A stretch of 45,803 bases of DNA from JBMSHD01 sp049416425 (GCA_049416425.1 JBMSHD010000002.1:1-45803); one strand, 5' to 3'; shown: positions 8,753 through 17,674, counted from the first letter of the stretch. The notes: generated by a model not told the origin, from the sequence alone. Numbers and translations are program-made.

Positions 8753-8962
8753 TTATAATAAAATTTACAAATAACAACCACCTCCATTTCGGCAAATTCA
8801 CTGTTTTATCGAAATATAAGCTATAATGATACTCCCATAAGATGAGATGTCAATGATGTGCATTTGGCAATTAATTGCAATTTTTTCCTTGAATTTTCGC
8901 CATCCATGCCAACCTTTATCTGGGTATGACACCCAATTGTTGAAATAAAAACAGGAGCAAAC
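8753..8962. other. htpG upstream region with a 12-bp palindrome
   Basis: This non-coding stretch is AT-rich. It contains the perfect palindrome GCAATTAATTGC at 8867-8878, followed by CTTGAA at 8888-8893, which matches a heat-shock (sigma-32) -35 element, but no convincing partner -10 is visible. A ribosome site (AGGAG) precedes htpG at 8952-8956. The htpG promoter should lie here. Confidence 0.45.
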
Positions 8963-10855
8963 ATGTCCGATAAACAAGTCTTTGATTTTCAAACCGAAGT
9001 CAAACAGCTGTTACATTTAGTGATCCATTCACTGTATTCCAATCGTGAAATTTTCTTAAGAGAGTTGATTTCAAACGCCTCAGATGCCGCTGAAAAATTG
9101 AGATTTGAAGCGTTGAATAAGCCTGATCTCTATGGCAATGATGGCGAGCTTCGCGTTCGCGTTACCTTCGATAAAGAAGCCAAAACCATCACCGTTTCTG
9201 ACAATGGTATCGGTATGACAAAAGAGGAGGCAATTGAGCATTTAGGTACCATCGCCAAATCTGGAACCAAGCGCTTTCTGGAGTCTCTAACCGGTGATAA
9301 CAGCAAGGATTCTCAATTGATCGGTCAATTCGGGGTTGGGTTTTACTCGGCGTATATCGTTGCCGATAAGGTCACGGTCAATTCTCTGAAGGCAGGACTT
9401 AACAATGATCAGGCGACCCGTTGGGAATCTAAAGCCGATGGATCATTTACGATTGAAGATATTACCAAAGCAAGCCGTGGCACCGAGATTATCCTGCATT
9501 TAAAAGAAGAAGATGTCGATCTTTTAAATCATTGGCAGTTGAATCAGATCATCACCAAATACTCGAATCATATCTCGCTGCCGATCGAGATGAAAAAACA
9601 GGAATTTGATGACGAAGGCAATGAAAAAATCACCGACGAATGGGAGACTATCAACAAGGCCAAGGCATTGTGGACGCGTGCAAAATCCGATATTACCGAT
9701 GAGGAATATAAGGAATTTTACAAGCATATCTCTCGTGATTTTGGTGAGCCTCTGAGCTGGTCTCACAATAAGGTCGAAGGTAATCTTGAATATACTAATT
9801 TACTGTATATTCCTGAAAATGCGCCTTTTAACCTGTGGGATCGCGACCAGAAGTGGGGGCTGCAGTTATACGTTCAGCGCGTGTTTATCATGGAAAATGA
9901 TAAATTGCTACCGGCCTATTTACGCTTTATTAAAGGTGTGGTTGACTCCAATGATCTGCCTTTGAATATCTCACGCGAGATCCTGCAACACAACAAGGTC
10001 ATCGATAAGATCAAGAAAGCCACGGTCAAGAAAGTGCTGGATATGCTGAGCAAAATGGCCGAGAACGAGCCTGAGCAATATGCGAAATTCTGGAAGGCGT
10101 TCGGTCAGGTCTTGAAAGAAGGGCCCGCAGAAGATCAGGATAACAAAGACAAGATTGCCAAGCTGTTGCGATTTGCTTCAACGCATGAAAACACAGCGAC
10201 CCAGGATGTTTCGCTGACGGAATATGTCGCCCGAATGAAGCCAGAACAGAAATATATCTACTATGTTACCGCCGAGAGCTTCAGCGCTGCCAAGAACAAT
10301 CCACAGCTTGAGATCTTCCGTAAAAAAGGCATAGAGGTATTATTGCTTTCAGATCGCGTCGATGAGTGGGTGAGCTCACATTTATCCGAATTCGATGGTA
10401 AAACGTTGAAGTCGGTTGCCAAAGGTGATCTTGATTTAGGTGAGCTTGACAACGATGACGACAAGAAAGAGCAAGAGAAGGCCGCCAAGGATTTCGAAAG
10501 CGTGTTAAAGCAGATGAAAGAAGTGCTGAAAGACGATGTCGAAGAGGTACGCCTGTCTAAGCGCTTAACCGACTCGCCAAGCTGTATCGTCGTCAATGAT
10601 TATGGCATGAGCATGCATCTGCAGAAGATGATGGCCGATGCCGGACAGATGATGGTGCCGGGCATGGGGGGGAAACCGGTGCTTGAGATCAATCCAGAGC
10701 ATAAGCTGGTCAAACATCTCAAGGAAGAGCAGGATGATGCCAGTTTTGCCGATTGGTCGAAACTTCTGTATCAACAGGCCATGCTATCGGAAGGTGCACA
10801 ATTGGAAGATCCATCCAGCTTTGTAGCCCTGATGAATAAATATCTGGCTGTTTAA
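8963..10855 (+). CDS. htpG: Molecular chaperone HtpG (bacterial Hsp90)
   Basis: A cytoplasmic ATP-dependent chaperone that works with DnaK on client proteins. The N-terminal GHKL ATPase domain shows ELISNASDAAEKLRFEAL, VSDNGIGM, GTIAKSGTKRF and GQFGVGFYSAY. The middle domain shows LPLNISREILQ, with the arginine that contacts ATP. A charged DNDDDKKEQEKAAKDFE stretch precedes the C-terminal dimerisation domain. At 630 residues it matches the normal size. The ATG follows ACAGGAGCAAAC. The stop codon abuts an R1 repeat. Heat-shock control is expected from family knowledge but not proven here. Confidence 0.98.
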   Translation: MSDKQVFDFQTEVKQLLHLVIHSLYSNREIFLRELISNASDAAEKLRFEALNKPDLYGNDGELRVRVTFDKEAKTITVSDNGIGMTKEEAIEHLGTIAKSGTKRFLESLTGDNSKDSQLIGQFGVGFYSAYIVADKVTVNSLKAGLNNDQATRWESKADGSFTIEDITKASRGTEIILHLKEEDVDLLNHWQLNQIITKYSNHISLPIEMKKQEFDDEGNEKITDEWETINKAKALWTRAKSDITDEEYKEFYKHISRDFGEPLSWSHNKVEGNLEYTNLLYIPENAPFNLWDRDQKWGLQLYVQRVFIMENDKLLPAYLRFIKGVVDSNDLPLNISREILQHNKVIDKIKKATVKKVLDMLSKMAENEPEQYAKFWKAFGQVLKEGPAEDQDNKDKIAKLLRFASTHENTATQDVSLTEYVARMKPEQKYIYYVTAESFSAAKNNPQLEIFRKKGIEVLLLSDRVDEWVSSHLSEFDGKTLKSVAKGDLDLGELDNDDDKKEQEKAAKDFESVLKQMKEVLKDDVEEVRLSKRLTDSPSCIVVNDYGMSMHLQKMMADAGQMMVPGMGGKPVLEINPEHKLVKHLKEEQDDASFADWSKLLYQQAMLSEGAQLEDPSSFVALMNKYLAV

Positions 10856-11023
10856 GCGACCAGTAAACATTGGCAATGCTGCTGGCGGCTTTTGCCTAAG
10901 CACATACGATTTTTGCCACTCTCACGATGATCACATGGATCATCGCCAAGCGATGATGACGATTGTTGCACCTGGTCATGCTTTGCATGGAAAAGGGAAT
11001 TTATTTCAGACACGCCCCTAAAG
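10856..11023 (+). repeat. R1 MITE-like element, copy B (left-truncated)
   Basis: It begins immediately after the htpG stop codon with GACCAGTAAACATTGG, equivalent to the middle of copy C, and runs through GCCTAAGCACATACGATTTT, the perfect hairpin ATCATCGC-CAA-GCGATGAT (10939-10957), TTGCACCTGGT and GGGAATTTATTTCAGACACG. The left third of the element is missing. The hairpin lies about 90 nt after the stop, so it could act in the htpG 3' UTR. Confidence 0.85.
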
Positions 11024-11188
11024 AGCAGCGTTCTCCCTGGCTATCACTGCAAATACAAATCAGCTGCATCACATGGGATGCCGTTGAGAGAAGATAACAA
11101 GACTGTTGCCATGCTCTGCGGCTGTCATATTATAAGAAGAAAGGCGCTTATTTTGATTCTTGATCTTCAATGAATAAGAAGGAGGCTA
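11024..11188. other. Intergenic remainder downstream of htpG and fabF
   Basis: About 165 bases lie between the R1 element and the end of fabF on the other strand. No ORF, hairpin with T-run or known RNA is recognised. Both flanking genes end here, so terminators would be expected but are not obvious. Confidence 0.4.
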
Positions 11189-12439
11189 TTAAATTCGTTT
11201 AAGCACTAAGGAGCCATTGGTGCCGCCAAATCCAAAGGAATTGGACAGGGCGATATCAATCTTCATCTCTTTGGCTTCGTTGGCGGCATAGTCAAGGTTG
11301 CATCCCTCATCTGGATTATCGAGGTTGATCGTCGGTGGGGCGACATTGTCACGAATGGCTAAAAGACAGAAGATCGCCTCGATGGCGCCGGCGGCACCCA
11401 GCATATGACCGGTCATCGACTTCGTTGAGCTCATGACGATGTTTTTGGCATGAGCCCCCATGAGTCTTTCGGCTGCCTGGCTTTCAAAAACGTCACCGGC
11501 AGGGGTTGAAGTGCCATGAGCATTGATATAGTCAATATCAGAGACATCAAGACCGGCATCTTCAATGGCCAGTTTCATGCAGTCATGTGCACCATGTCCG
11601 CTTGGAGAGGTGATATGATAAGCATCGGCATTTAAACCAAAGCCTAAGAGCTCACCATAGATGTGAGCTCCGCGTTTTTTAGCATGTTCATATTCCTCGA
11701 GTACGACGACGGCGCCGCCGTCGGCCAGTACAAAACCATCACGGTCTTTATCCCATGGGCGAGAAGCCTTCTCAGGGGCGTCATTGCGCGTTGACAGGGC
11801 ACGAGCGGCGGCAAAGCCACCTAAGCCAATTGGGGTGCTGGCTTTCTCAGCACCGCCGGCTAACATGACATCGGCATCACCGTAGGCGATCATGCGAGCG
11901 GCCATTCCTATATTATGTGTACCTGTGGTGCAAGCCGTAACGATGGCGGTATTTGGACCTCGTAGATTGTATTTAATGGAGAAGTTTCCAGATATCATAT
12001 TGATGATGGTTGCGGGGATACAGAAAGGGGAGATACGTGAAATTTTACCCTGATCGATCAAATTTCGGGTGTGCTCCAATGTGTGGCAGCCTCCAATACC
12101 CGAAGAGACAGAGACGCCGATGCGAGGCGAGTTTTCATCAGTGACTTCAATGCCGGCATCGGCCCAGGCCTCTTCACAGGCGATAAGACCGTATTGCATG
12201 AAAGGGTCGAGTTTTTTAACCTCTTTGACATTGAAATAATCCAATGAATTATAATTTTTAATGGCGCCACCAAAACGAACTTTAAACTCGGAAAGCTTTG
12301 GATCCGGAGCTTCAAATTCAGGCAGGGTGGCAATTCCGCTCTTGCCTTTTAAGATCGCCTCCCAAGTGCTTTTGACGTTATCTCCCAGAGGAGTGATAGC
12401 GCCTATGCCTGTAATTACAACGCGTCGTCCCGATTTCAT
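11189..12439 (-). CDS. fabF: 3-oxoacyl-[acyl-carrier-protein] synthase II (FabF)
   Basis: KAS II elongates acyl-ACP with malonyl-ACP and sets membrane unsaturation (palmitoleate to vaccenate in relatives). The Cys-His-His triad is visible: TACTTGTHNIG (nucleophilic Cys), NAHGTSTPAGD and SMTGHMLGAAGA. The C-terminus carries NSFGFGGTNGSLVL. I chose the ATG at 12439 (416 residues), because AGGTGG sits 8 nt upstream; the longer reading from a GTG at 12451 would place that site inside the gene. It is the last gene of the fab operon, separated from acpP by an intrinsic terminator. Confidence 0.96.
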   Translation of the reverse strand: MKSGRRVVITGIGAITPLGDNVKSTWEAILKGKSGIATLPEFEAPDPKLSEFKVRFGGAIKNYNSLDYFNVKEVKKLDPFMQYGLIACEEAWADAGIEVTDENSPRIGVSVSSGIGGCHTLEHTRNLIDQGKISRISPFCIPATIINMISGNFSIKYNLRGPNTAIVTACTTGTHNIGMAARMIAYGDADVMLAGGAEKASTPIGLGGFAAARALSTRNDAPEKASRPWDKDRDGFVLADGGAVVVLEEYEHAKKRGAHIYGELLGFGLNADAYHITSPSGHGAHDCMKLAIEDAGLDVSDIDYINAHGTSTPAGDVFESQAAERLMGAHAKNIVMSSTKSMTGHMLGAAGAIEAIFCLLAIRDNVAPPTINLDNPDEGCNLDYAANEAKEMKIDIALSNSFGFGGTNGSLVLKRI

Positions 12440-12547
12440 ATCTCTATCCACCTAACTGTTAGTTTGTTATCGACTCCTGGCATGCCAGAAGCCTATTTTT
12501 GCCTTCACTCGATTGTGCATCGCAAAAAATGATTAGGGTATAAATAA

Positions 12548-12587
12548 AAAATCAGCATAAAGCCGTGTTTGTCTTTATGCTGATTTT
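12548..12587 (-). terminator. Intrinsic terminator between acpP and fabF
   Basis: The perfect 15-bp stem AAAATCAGCATAAAG / CTTTATGCTGATTTT encloses a 10-nt loop. In the leftward transcript it follows the acpP stop by about 35 nt and ends in TTTTTTATTTAT. The stem ends in A/T pairs, so it could also work on the other strand. It should release most acpP transcripts and let only some polymerase reach fabF, unless fabF has its own promoter in 12440-12547. Confidence 0.85.
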
Positions 12588-12620
12588 ATTTTAAGTATTG
12601 TTTGGAAAAACCAAGCGTAA

Positions 12621-12854
12621 TCAGGCTCTGGCTTCGATGTAGCTATAAACATCTTGAACGGTCTTGATTTTCTCGGCTTCTTCGTCTGGAATCTCAGTGT
12701 CGAATTCTTCTTCCAAAGCCATAACCAGCTCAACCGTATCCAGGGAATCGGCACCCAAGTCGTCGATGAAGGAGGCCTCAGGTTTAACATCTTCAGCTTT
12801 AACGCCCAGTTGTTCAACAATGATTGCATTTACTTTTTCGCGAAGATCACTCAT
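12621..12854 (-). CDS. acpP: Acyl carrier protein
   Basis: This small acidic carrier holds growing acyl chains on a 4'-phosphopantetheine arm. The attachment serine is Ser37 in DDLGADSLDTVELVMALEEE. At 77 residues it has the usual length. AAGGAAAAAA precedes the ATG. It follows fabG by 113 nt, a gap large enough for its own promoter, and a strong terminator follows it. That arrangement fits a gene transcribed at higher level than its neighbours. Confidence 0.98.
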   Translation of the reverse strand: MSDLREKVNAIIVEQLGVKAEDVKPEASFIDDLGADSLDTVELVMALEEEFDTEIPDEEAEKIKTVQDVYSYIEARA

Positions 12855-12967
12855 TTTTTTTCCTTAATTTTCGTTTTTAGGTTTATTTGAACCTGCACAT
12901 CAACTTATGGTAGTGCAAGTCACAAAATTTTCAAAGGATGTTATAACAAAATCGTCTGAAGATCAAG

Positions 12968-13711
12968 TTATGCCATGTACATACCACCATTTACCTGTAG
13001 AGTATGTCCGGTTACATAGCGTGCACCTTCTGAGGCAAGATAGAGCGCGGCGCTTGCAATATCAGAGGCTTCTCCGAGATTTTGTGATGGAATTCTGCTT
13101 AAAATCGCTTGTTTCTGTTCCTCGGTCATCTTCTCGGTCATATCGGTCTTAATAAAGCCGGGAGCGATGACGTTAACGGTGATGTTGCGTGAGGCCACCT
13201 CTTGCGCCAGTGATTTAGAAAAACCGATAATACCTGCCTTGCTGGCACAGTAGTTAGCTTGTCCTGGATTGCCGGCAGAGCCGACGACAGAGCCGATATT
13301 GATAATGCGTCCCCAGCGTTTTTTCATCATCGAGCGCAGGCATTCTTTGGATAGTTTAAACGCGGCGTCAAGATTGGTGTGAATGACGTCAAGCCAATCG
13401 GATTCACTCATTCGTAACATCAGGTTATCACGATTGATTCCGGCATTGTTGATCAAAATATCAGGCAATCCGGTGTGCGCTTTCATCCAGTTAAAAAGGG
13501 TGGCAATATCCTCGTTGCTGGTAACATCAAGTTTGACGCCAAATCCCTTGCCATCAGAGTCCAGCAGCTTGCGGATGTCGTCGGCGCCATGATCAGAGGT
13601 TGCCGTCCCAATAACGGTGGCACCTTGTTTGATAAAGCATTTGGCGATTTCAAGCCCGATTCCGCGGCTGGCACCGGTAACAAGAACCGTTTTGTTTTCA
13701 AAATTAAACAT
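12968..13711 (-). CDS. fabG: 3-oxoacyl-[acyl-carrier-protein] reductase
   Basis: An NADPH-dependent short-chain dehydrogenase that performs the first reduction of each fatty-acid cycle. TGASRGIGLEIA binds the cofactor, NNAGINRDN is the structural motif, and the Ser-Tyr-Lys catalytic set is in IGSVVGSAGNPGQANYCASK. The end, GHTLQVNGGMYMA, is typical. The length of 247 residues is normal. Its start lies 8 bases inside the end of fabD, so the two are likely translationally coupled. Confidence 0.97.
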   Translation of the reverse strand: MFNFENKTVLVTGASRGIGLEIAKCFIKQGATVIGTATSDHGADDIRKLLDSDGKGFGVKLDVTSNEDIATLFNWMKAHTGLPDILINNAGINRDNLMLRMSESDWLDVIHTNLDAAFKLSKECLRSMMKKRWGRIINIGSVVGSAGNPGQANYCASKAGIIGFSKSLAQEVASRNITVNVIAPGFIKTDMTEKMTEEQKQAILSRIPSQNLGEASDIASAALYLASEGARYVTGHTLQVNGGMYMA

Positions 13712-14642
13712 GTCTATACCCCTTTAGTTTTTCATAAGCGCCAAGCGTTGCTGTGTCCAGATAATTCAGATGTTTAACAATACGTTTGTTAAGCCCGGTT
13801 AGCACTTTATTGGCGCCGCATTCGATAATGGTTTCAACACCGGCATTGGCAAGTTTTTCAATGGTCTGAGTCCACTTAACAGGATTGTAGAGTTGCTTGA
13901 CCAGTGCCTCTTTGATCTCATCGGTGTTGTTGTGATTTTCAACATCATAATTATGAACGACGGGAATTTGAGGCTCGTGTATCGTAATCGCTTCGAGTGC
14001 TTTGGCAAATTGCATGGCTGCATCTTTCATCAATGAGCAGTGAGAAGGGACGCTGACAGGTAGAATTTGTGCCCGTTTGGCGCCTTTTTCTTTGGCGATG
14101 TGGTTCGCTTTTTCAACCGCCGTTTTTTCACCTGAGATTACGACCTGACCATGACTGTTGAAATTGGCGGCTTCGACCACGCCATCTGTCGATGCTTGAG
14201 CACAGCAGGCGATGACCTCTTCATTGGACAGGCCTAAAATCGCGCTCATGGCGCATTGCCTGTCGTTGATGGCCGATTGCATCAGCTGACCTCTTAAATG
14301 CACAAGTTTCAGTGCGTCGGCAAAATTAAGGCTGCCGGCGGCAACCAGTGCGCTGTATTCACCGAGACTATGACCGGCAAGATAATCCGGGGTGTCAATA
14401 AGCCCTTCTTGTTGTAACAGGCGCCAGATGGCAATACTTGCCGCCAGAAGAGCCGGTTGTGTGAATTCGGTTTGATTGAGCTTTACCTCATCTTCAGTGA
14501 TGAGCTGCCACAGATCAAATCCCAAGGCTTGAGACGCTTCTTTAAACGTGGCTTTGATAATTTCATGCTGTTCATAATAGTCTTTAAGCATGCCAAGGCT
14601 TTGAGAACCCTGACCTGGAAAGACGACGGCTAATTTCGACAT
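13704..14642 (-). CDS. fabD: Malonyl-CoA:ACP transacylase
   Basis: FabD moves malonyl from CoA to ACP, providing extender units. VVFPGQGSQSLGM at the N-terminus and the nucleophile elbow GHSLGEYSAL (Ser) are diagnostic; VPSHCSLM carries the partner histidine. The 312 residues match the family. A ribosome site (AGAGAGGAA) precedes the ATG. The gene lies 77 nt after fabH and overlaps fabG. Confidence 0.97.
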   Translation of the reverse strand: MSKLAVVFPGQGSQSLGMLKDYYEQHEIIKATFKEASQALGFDLWQLITEDEVKLNQTEFTQPALLAASIAIWRLLQQEGLIDTPDYLAGHSLGEYSALVAAGSLNFADALKLVHLRGQLMQSAINDRQCAMSAILGLSNEEVIACCAQASTDGVVEAANFNSHGQVVISGEKTAVEKANHIAKEKGAKRAQILPVSVPSHCSLMKDAAMQFAKALEAITIHEPQIPVVHNYDVENHNNTDEIKEALVKQLYNPVKWTQTIEKLANAGVETIIECGANKVLTGLNKRIVKHLNYLDTATLGAYEKLKGYRHV

Positions 14643-14719
14643 GATTCCTCTCTTTTGCTGAATTTACATTTCGTTCTTTTAATGCTGTTCGTGGGAATTG
14701 ACGGCTCGTCTAACCCCGC

Positions 14720-15691
14720 CTAATATCGGGCGACAAAGCCACCCCAGACTATGCCTGCACCAAAGGCTTCGGTGAGAATAATGTCACCGCGTTTGATCTG
14801 CTGATTCTTAACAGCATAATCAAGAGCCAATGGAATGGAGGCGGCTGAGGTATTGCCATGATTTTGAAGGGTGAGAACAACCTGCGACATCGGCAGACCG
14901 AGCTTTTTAGCGGTTGCCTCCAGTATGCGATAGTTCGCTTGATGTGGAATTAGCCAATCAATATCTTCTTGGTTGAGGCCGGCATCTCGAACAAGTGCAT
15001 CGGCAAGCTCACTCAAAGCGATGACGGCATGCTTGAAGACTTTGCTGCCTTCCATGTGCAGGCTGGTATCGATACTGTTTTGTCCGTAGAGTTGTTGTGG
15101 CAGTGGACTTTTGATGTTGAGCATGCCAGTCAGACTGCCATCGGCATGCAGCAGCGAAGATAAAATACCGGGCTCCCTGCTTTGCGATAAAATCACGGCA
15201 CCGGCACCATCACCAAAGAGCACGCAGGTGGCGCGATCTTTCCAGTTCAAGGTGCGACTCATTCTCTCGGATGCTACAACAAGCACATGTTTTGCCGAGC
15301 CGTTCTCCAGATATTGTTTGGCCACATCGACGGCATAGACAAATCCGCTGCAAGCGGCGCTAATGTCAAAGGCCGGGCAGTTGGGAACGGATAGGGCATG
15401 TTGCAGCAGACAGGCTGTCGATGGCATAAGATAATCGGCGGTGCCGGTGGCAACGATAATAAGATCAATATCTTGAGGGTTGAGTCCGCTGGAGTCAATC
15501 GCCGCTCTTGCTGCCATTTCTGCCATAAAAGTGGTGGTTTCGTCTTCACTGGCAATGTGTCGCTGTCTTATGCCGACTCTTTGGCGAATCCAGGCGTCAG
15601 AGGTGTCGACGAATTTTGCCAGATCATCATTGTGAAGCACTTTTTCAGGGAGGTAGCTGCCAGTGGCCGTAATTCTTGCATACATATTCAT
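14720..15691 (-). CDS. fabH: 3-oxoacyl-[acyl-carrier-protein] synthase III (FabH)
   Basis: KAS III starts fatty-acid synthesis by condensing acetyl-CoA with malonyl-ACP. The Cys-His-Asn triad is visible in DISAACSGFVYAVD, WLIPHQANYRI and NHGNTSAASIPLA. The C-terminal GAGIVWGGFVARY is typical. At 323 residues it has normal length. The ATG at 15691 overlaps the plsX stop as ATGA, which supports this start over the second Met two codons later. Confidence 0.97.
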   Translation of the reverse strand: MNMYARITATGSYLPEKVLHNDDLAKFVDTSDAWIRQRVGIRQRHIASEDETTTFMAEMAARAAIDSSGLNPQDIDLIIVATGTADYLMPSTACLLQHALSVPNCPAFDISAACSGFVYAVDVAKQYLENGSAKHVLVVASERMSRTLNWKDRATCVLFGDGAGAVILSQSREPGILSSLLHADGSLTGMLNIKSPLPQQLYGQNSIDTSLHMEGSKVFKHAVIALSELADALVRDAGLNQEDIDWLIPHQANYRILEATAKKLGLPMSQVVLTLQNHGNTSAASIPLALDYAVKNQQIKRGDIILTEAFGAGIVWGGFVARY

Positions 15692-16737
15692 GAACCCTGT
15701 TGTTGCATGATTGTTTCGATGCAGGCCTGAATTTTCTCAGGAATGTTGTGTTTGATTTCTTTGATGGCTTCGAAAATGGCGGTTTCAAAGGCATCGGCTG
15801 AGGCGCCGCCATGGCTTTTGATGACGATTCCTCGGAGTCCCAGCAATGAGGCGCCATTATATTGATTGATATCAAGCTGTGATTTCAGCTTTTTGAGCAC
15901 ACCCGCCGAGAAAAGCATGGCAAGCCTTGAGAAGAGGCTGCTGGTGAAGCTTTCTCTAATCATCAGAGCGATGAGTTTTGCCGTGCCTTCCATCGTCTTT
16001 AAGGCAATGTTGCCGGCGAAGCCATCACAGACGATGACATCGCTTTTGGCGAAGAAGATATCGCTGCTTTCAATATAGCCGTTGTAATTGACATCATCAC
16101 AGTTATAAAGCATTTTTGCCGTCTGCTTGATGCTGTCTAAGCCTTTCATCTCTTCCTCGCCGATATTTAAAAGCGAAACGGTTGGTCGCTCTTTTCCTTT
16201 CAGGTAGCGCGCCAGGATTGAGCCCATGATAGCAAACTGAAACAGCTGTTCAGACGAGCAGTTGACGTTGGCGCCTAAATCAAGCATATAGACTGGATCC
16301 AGTGCTTTTCGCGCTTTGTTGTAAGAAGGAATGGCATAGACGATGGCGGGGCGGTCGATTTCGTTGAGTGTTTTCAATACGAATTTCGATGTGGCCATCA
16401 AGGCTCCGGTGTTGCCGGCACTGACGCAGGCATCCACCTTTTTTTCTTTGACGAGGTTGATGGCAACCCGCATTGATGAGTCTTTTTTATTGCGAAGCGC
16501 AAGCGCCGGAGACTCATCCATGCTAACGATTTCACTGGCATGGTGAATATGAAGGCGCGAGGCGTCATACTTTGTGCCAAATTTGTGAAGTTCGGTGGTA
16601 ATATCGTTTTCGATGCCAACCAGCGTGATATGAAGTGCCGGATCTTTATTGAGCGCGGAAATCGATGCAGCAACAGTGCTAGAAAGACCGTGGTCTCCCC
16701 CCATGGCATCGATAGAGATATGATATGTGTCTTTCAC
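15688..16737 (-). CDS. plsX: Phosphate acyltransferase PlsX
   Basis: PlsX makes acyl-phosphate from acyl-ACP, the acyl donor for PlsY in phospholipid synthesis; it is a peripheral membrane enzyme. Diagnostic segments are ISIDAMGGDHG at the N-terminus, SAGNTGALMA, DLGANVNCSSEQLFQFA and CDGFAGNIALKTMEG. The 349 residues match the family. It starts 37 nt after rpmF and overlaps fabH by 4 nt, matching the conserved rpmF-plsX-fab operon. Confidence 0.97.
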   Translation of the reverse strand: MKDTYHISIDAMGGDHGLSSTVAASISALNKDPALHITLVGIENDITTELHKFGTKYDASRLHIHHASEIVSMDESPALALRNKKDSSMRVAINLVKEKKVDACVSAGNTGALMATSKFVLKTLNEIDRPAIVYAIPSYNKARKALDPVYMLDLGANVNCSSEQLFQFAIMGSILARYLKGKERPTVSLLNIGEEEMKGLDSIKQTAKMLYNCDDVNYNGYIESSDIFFAKSDVIVCDGFAGNIALKTMEGTAKLIALMIRESFTSSLFSRLAMLFSAGVLKKLKSQLDINQYNGASLLGLRGIVIKSHGGASADAFETAIFEAIKEIKHNIPEKIQACIETIMQQQGS

Positions 16738-16774
16738 TTAATGTGGCTTTTATTACCTGATGATGTGTTTTATT

Positions 16775-16960
16775 CTATTCATCATCCGAAGATACGGCAA
16801 CTACTTTCTTACCTTTGTAGTAGCCTTCTTTTGAGACGTGATGACGCAGATGCGTTTCACCCGAAAAATTATCGACGGATAACGCCTCGGCGCTTAGACC
16901 ATCGTGTGAACGACGCATGTCTCTTCTTGAACGGCTTTTTTTGTTTTGCTGTACAGCCAT
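16775..16960 (-). CDS. rpmF: 50S ribosomal protein L32
   Basis: A small basic ribosomal protein of 61 residues. The N-terminus MAVQQNKKSRSRRDMRRSHD is the standard L32 opening, followed by GETHLRHHVSKEGYYKGKKV. There are no zinc-ligand cysteines, as in most proteobacterial L32. CAGGAGAATATC precedes the ATG. A small imperfect dyad (AGACCA / TGGTCT) lies in the 103-nt gap upstream, with no known role. Confidence 0.97.
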   Translation of the reverse strand: MAVQQNKKSRSRRDMRRSHDGLSAEALSVDNFSGETHLRHHVSKEGYYKGKKVVAVSSDDE

Positions 16961-17063
16961 GATATTCTCCTGTTTTCTTTATTTTATAAAAATTAAGACC
17001 ATGCTTTTACTCTATTATTCAGAGGCTTGGTCTGTAATAATTTCGGTATTTGCGCCTGGCAAA

Positions 17064-17588
17064 TCACTTAAATTTTATTTCTTTCAGCACCTCAAACGGA
17101 TTGGTTTTTTCGACCTTATCGTCATCGCTTATTTCAGAAACACCGTAGTATGCCGTATTTTCATTCACTTGACAATCATTAAGTGATTTTTTTGGAATCA
17201 TCGGTATCGAAAGCAGAATTTCTTCGATTACGATCGCCATTAAATCGAGATGTCCATTCTCATAGACAAACGGCTCGGCATCATGAGGGAAGTCTTTAAA
17301 AAAACGTTCATCCTCCACCAGTCCCAGCTTGAAATCATGATCGATTTCAAAGCAAAAAGGCTCGAGGCTGCGTTGACAGATCAGTTTGAGTCTGCCGTGG
17401 ATGTGTCCGCTTAAGATCGGTTTATGATTAAAACGCGAAAAGGCGATCTTTACGTGAAACGAGCACGCCCCAGGTTCGATAGCAACATTCATATCAGACA
17501 GATGATCGAGTGTGATATCGGTTTCAAGTCTCAGCGCTTGATCGGTGGCCGCTTTGACGGCGATATGATCGATATTTTTAAAAGCCAT
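17064..17588 (-). CDS. yceD: DUF177 protein YceD (large rRNA accumulation protein)
   Basis: YceD-family proteins sit upstream of rpmF in most bacteria and are linked to 23S rRNA accumulation. Visible family traits are LICQRSLEPFCFEID (the conserved cysteine-containing strand), then acidic LVEDERF and the C-terminal NPFEVLKEIKFK. I chose ATG 17588 (174 residues). A TTG at 17630 would add 14 residues, but that codon lies inside the predicted -10 box of the operon promoter. The gene heads the leftward lipid operon. Confidence 0.9.
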   Translation of the reverse strand: MAFKNIDHIAVKAATDQALRLETDITLDHLSDMNVAIEPGACSFHVKIAFSRFNHKPILSGHIHGRLKLICQRSLEPFCFEIDHDFKLGLVEDERFFKDFPHDAEPFVYENGHLDLMAIVIEEILLSIPMIPKKSLNDCQVNENTAYYGVSEISDDDKVEKTNPFEVLKEIKFK

Positions 17589-17622
17589 GTTTGCATCGCC
17601 TGTTATCTGGAGTAAACTAATT

Positions 17623-17658
17623 GGGCGCAATTATAATATAAAAATGTGAAATTGACAA
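17623..17658 (-). promoter_or_regulatory. Sigma-70-type promoter of the yceD-rpmF-plsX-fab operon
   Basis: On the minus strand, TTGTCA (17653-17658) and a perfect TATAAT (17630-17635) are separated by exactly 17 nt. Transcription would start near 17623, about 35 nt before the yceD ATG. On the plus strand an overlapping TATAAT (17632-17637) could serve bcp, but no good -35 partner is seen there. Confidence 0.75.
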
Positions 17659-17674
17659 AAATTAAGGAATAACC

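Noticed and set aside
8888..8920. Complete sigma-32 promoter for htpG
   Set aside because: CTTGAA fits the -35, but no CCCCAT-like -10 occurs at a spacing of 11-15 nt, so only the region is noted.
9524..10774. Long ORFs antisense to htpG
   Set aside because: They are shadows of a highly conserved gene with strong codon bias; no domain or ribosome site was seen.
12439..12451. Longer FabF from a GTG start at 12451
   Set aside because: The AGGTGG ribosome site overlaps that GTG and is correctly spaced for the ATG at 12439.
14710..14727. R2 remnant at the fabH stop
   Set aside because: TAACCCCGCCTAAT resembles part of R2 (TAACCCCACCTAAC), but it is short and overlaps coding sequence, so chance is likely.
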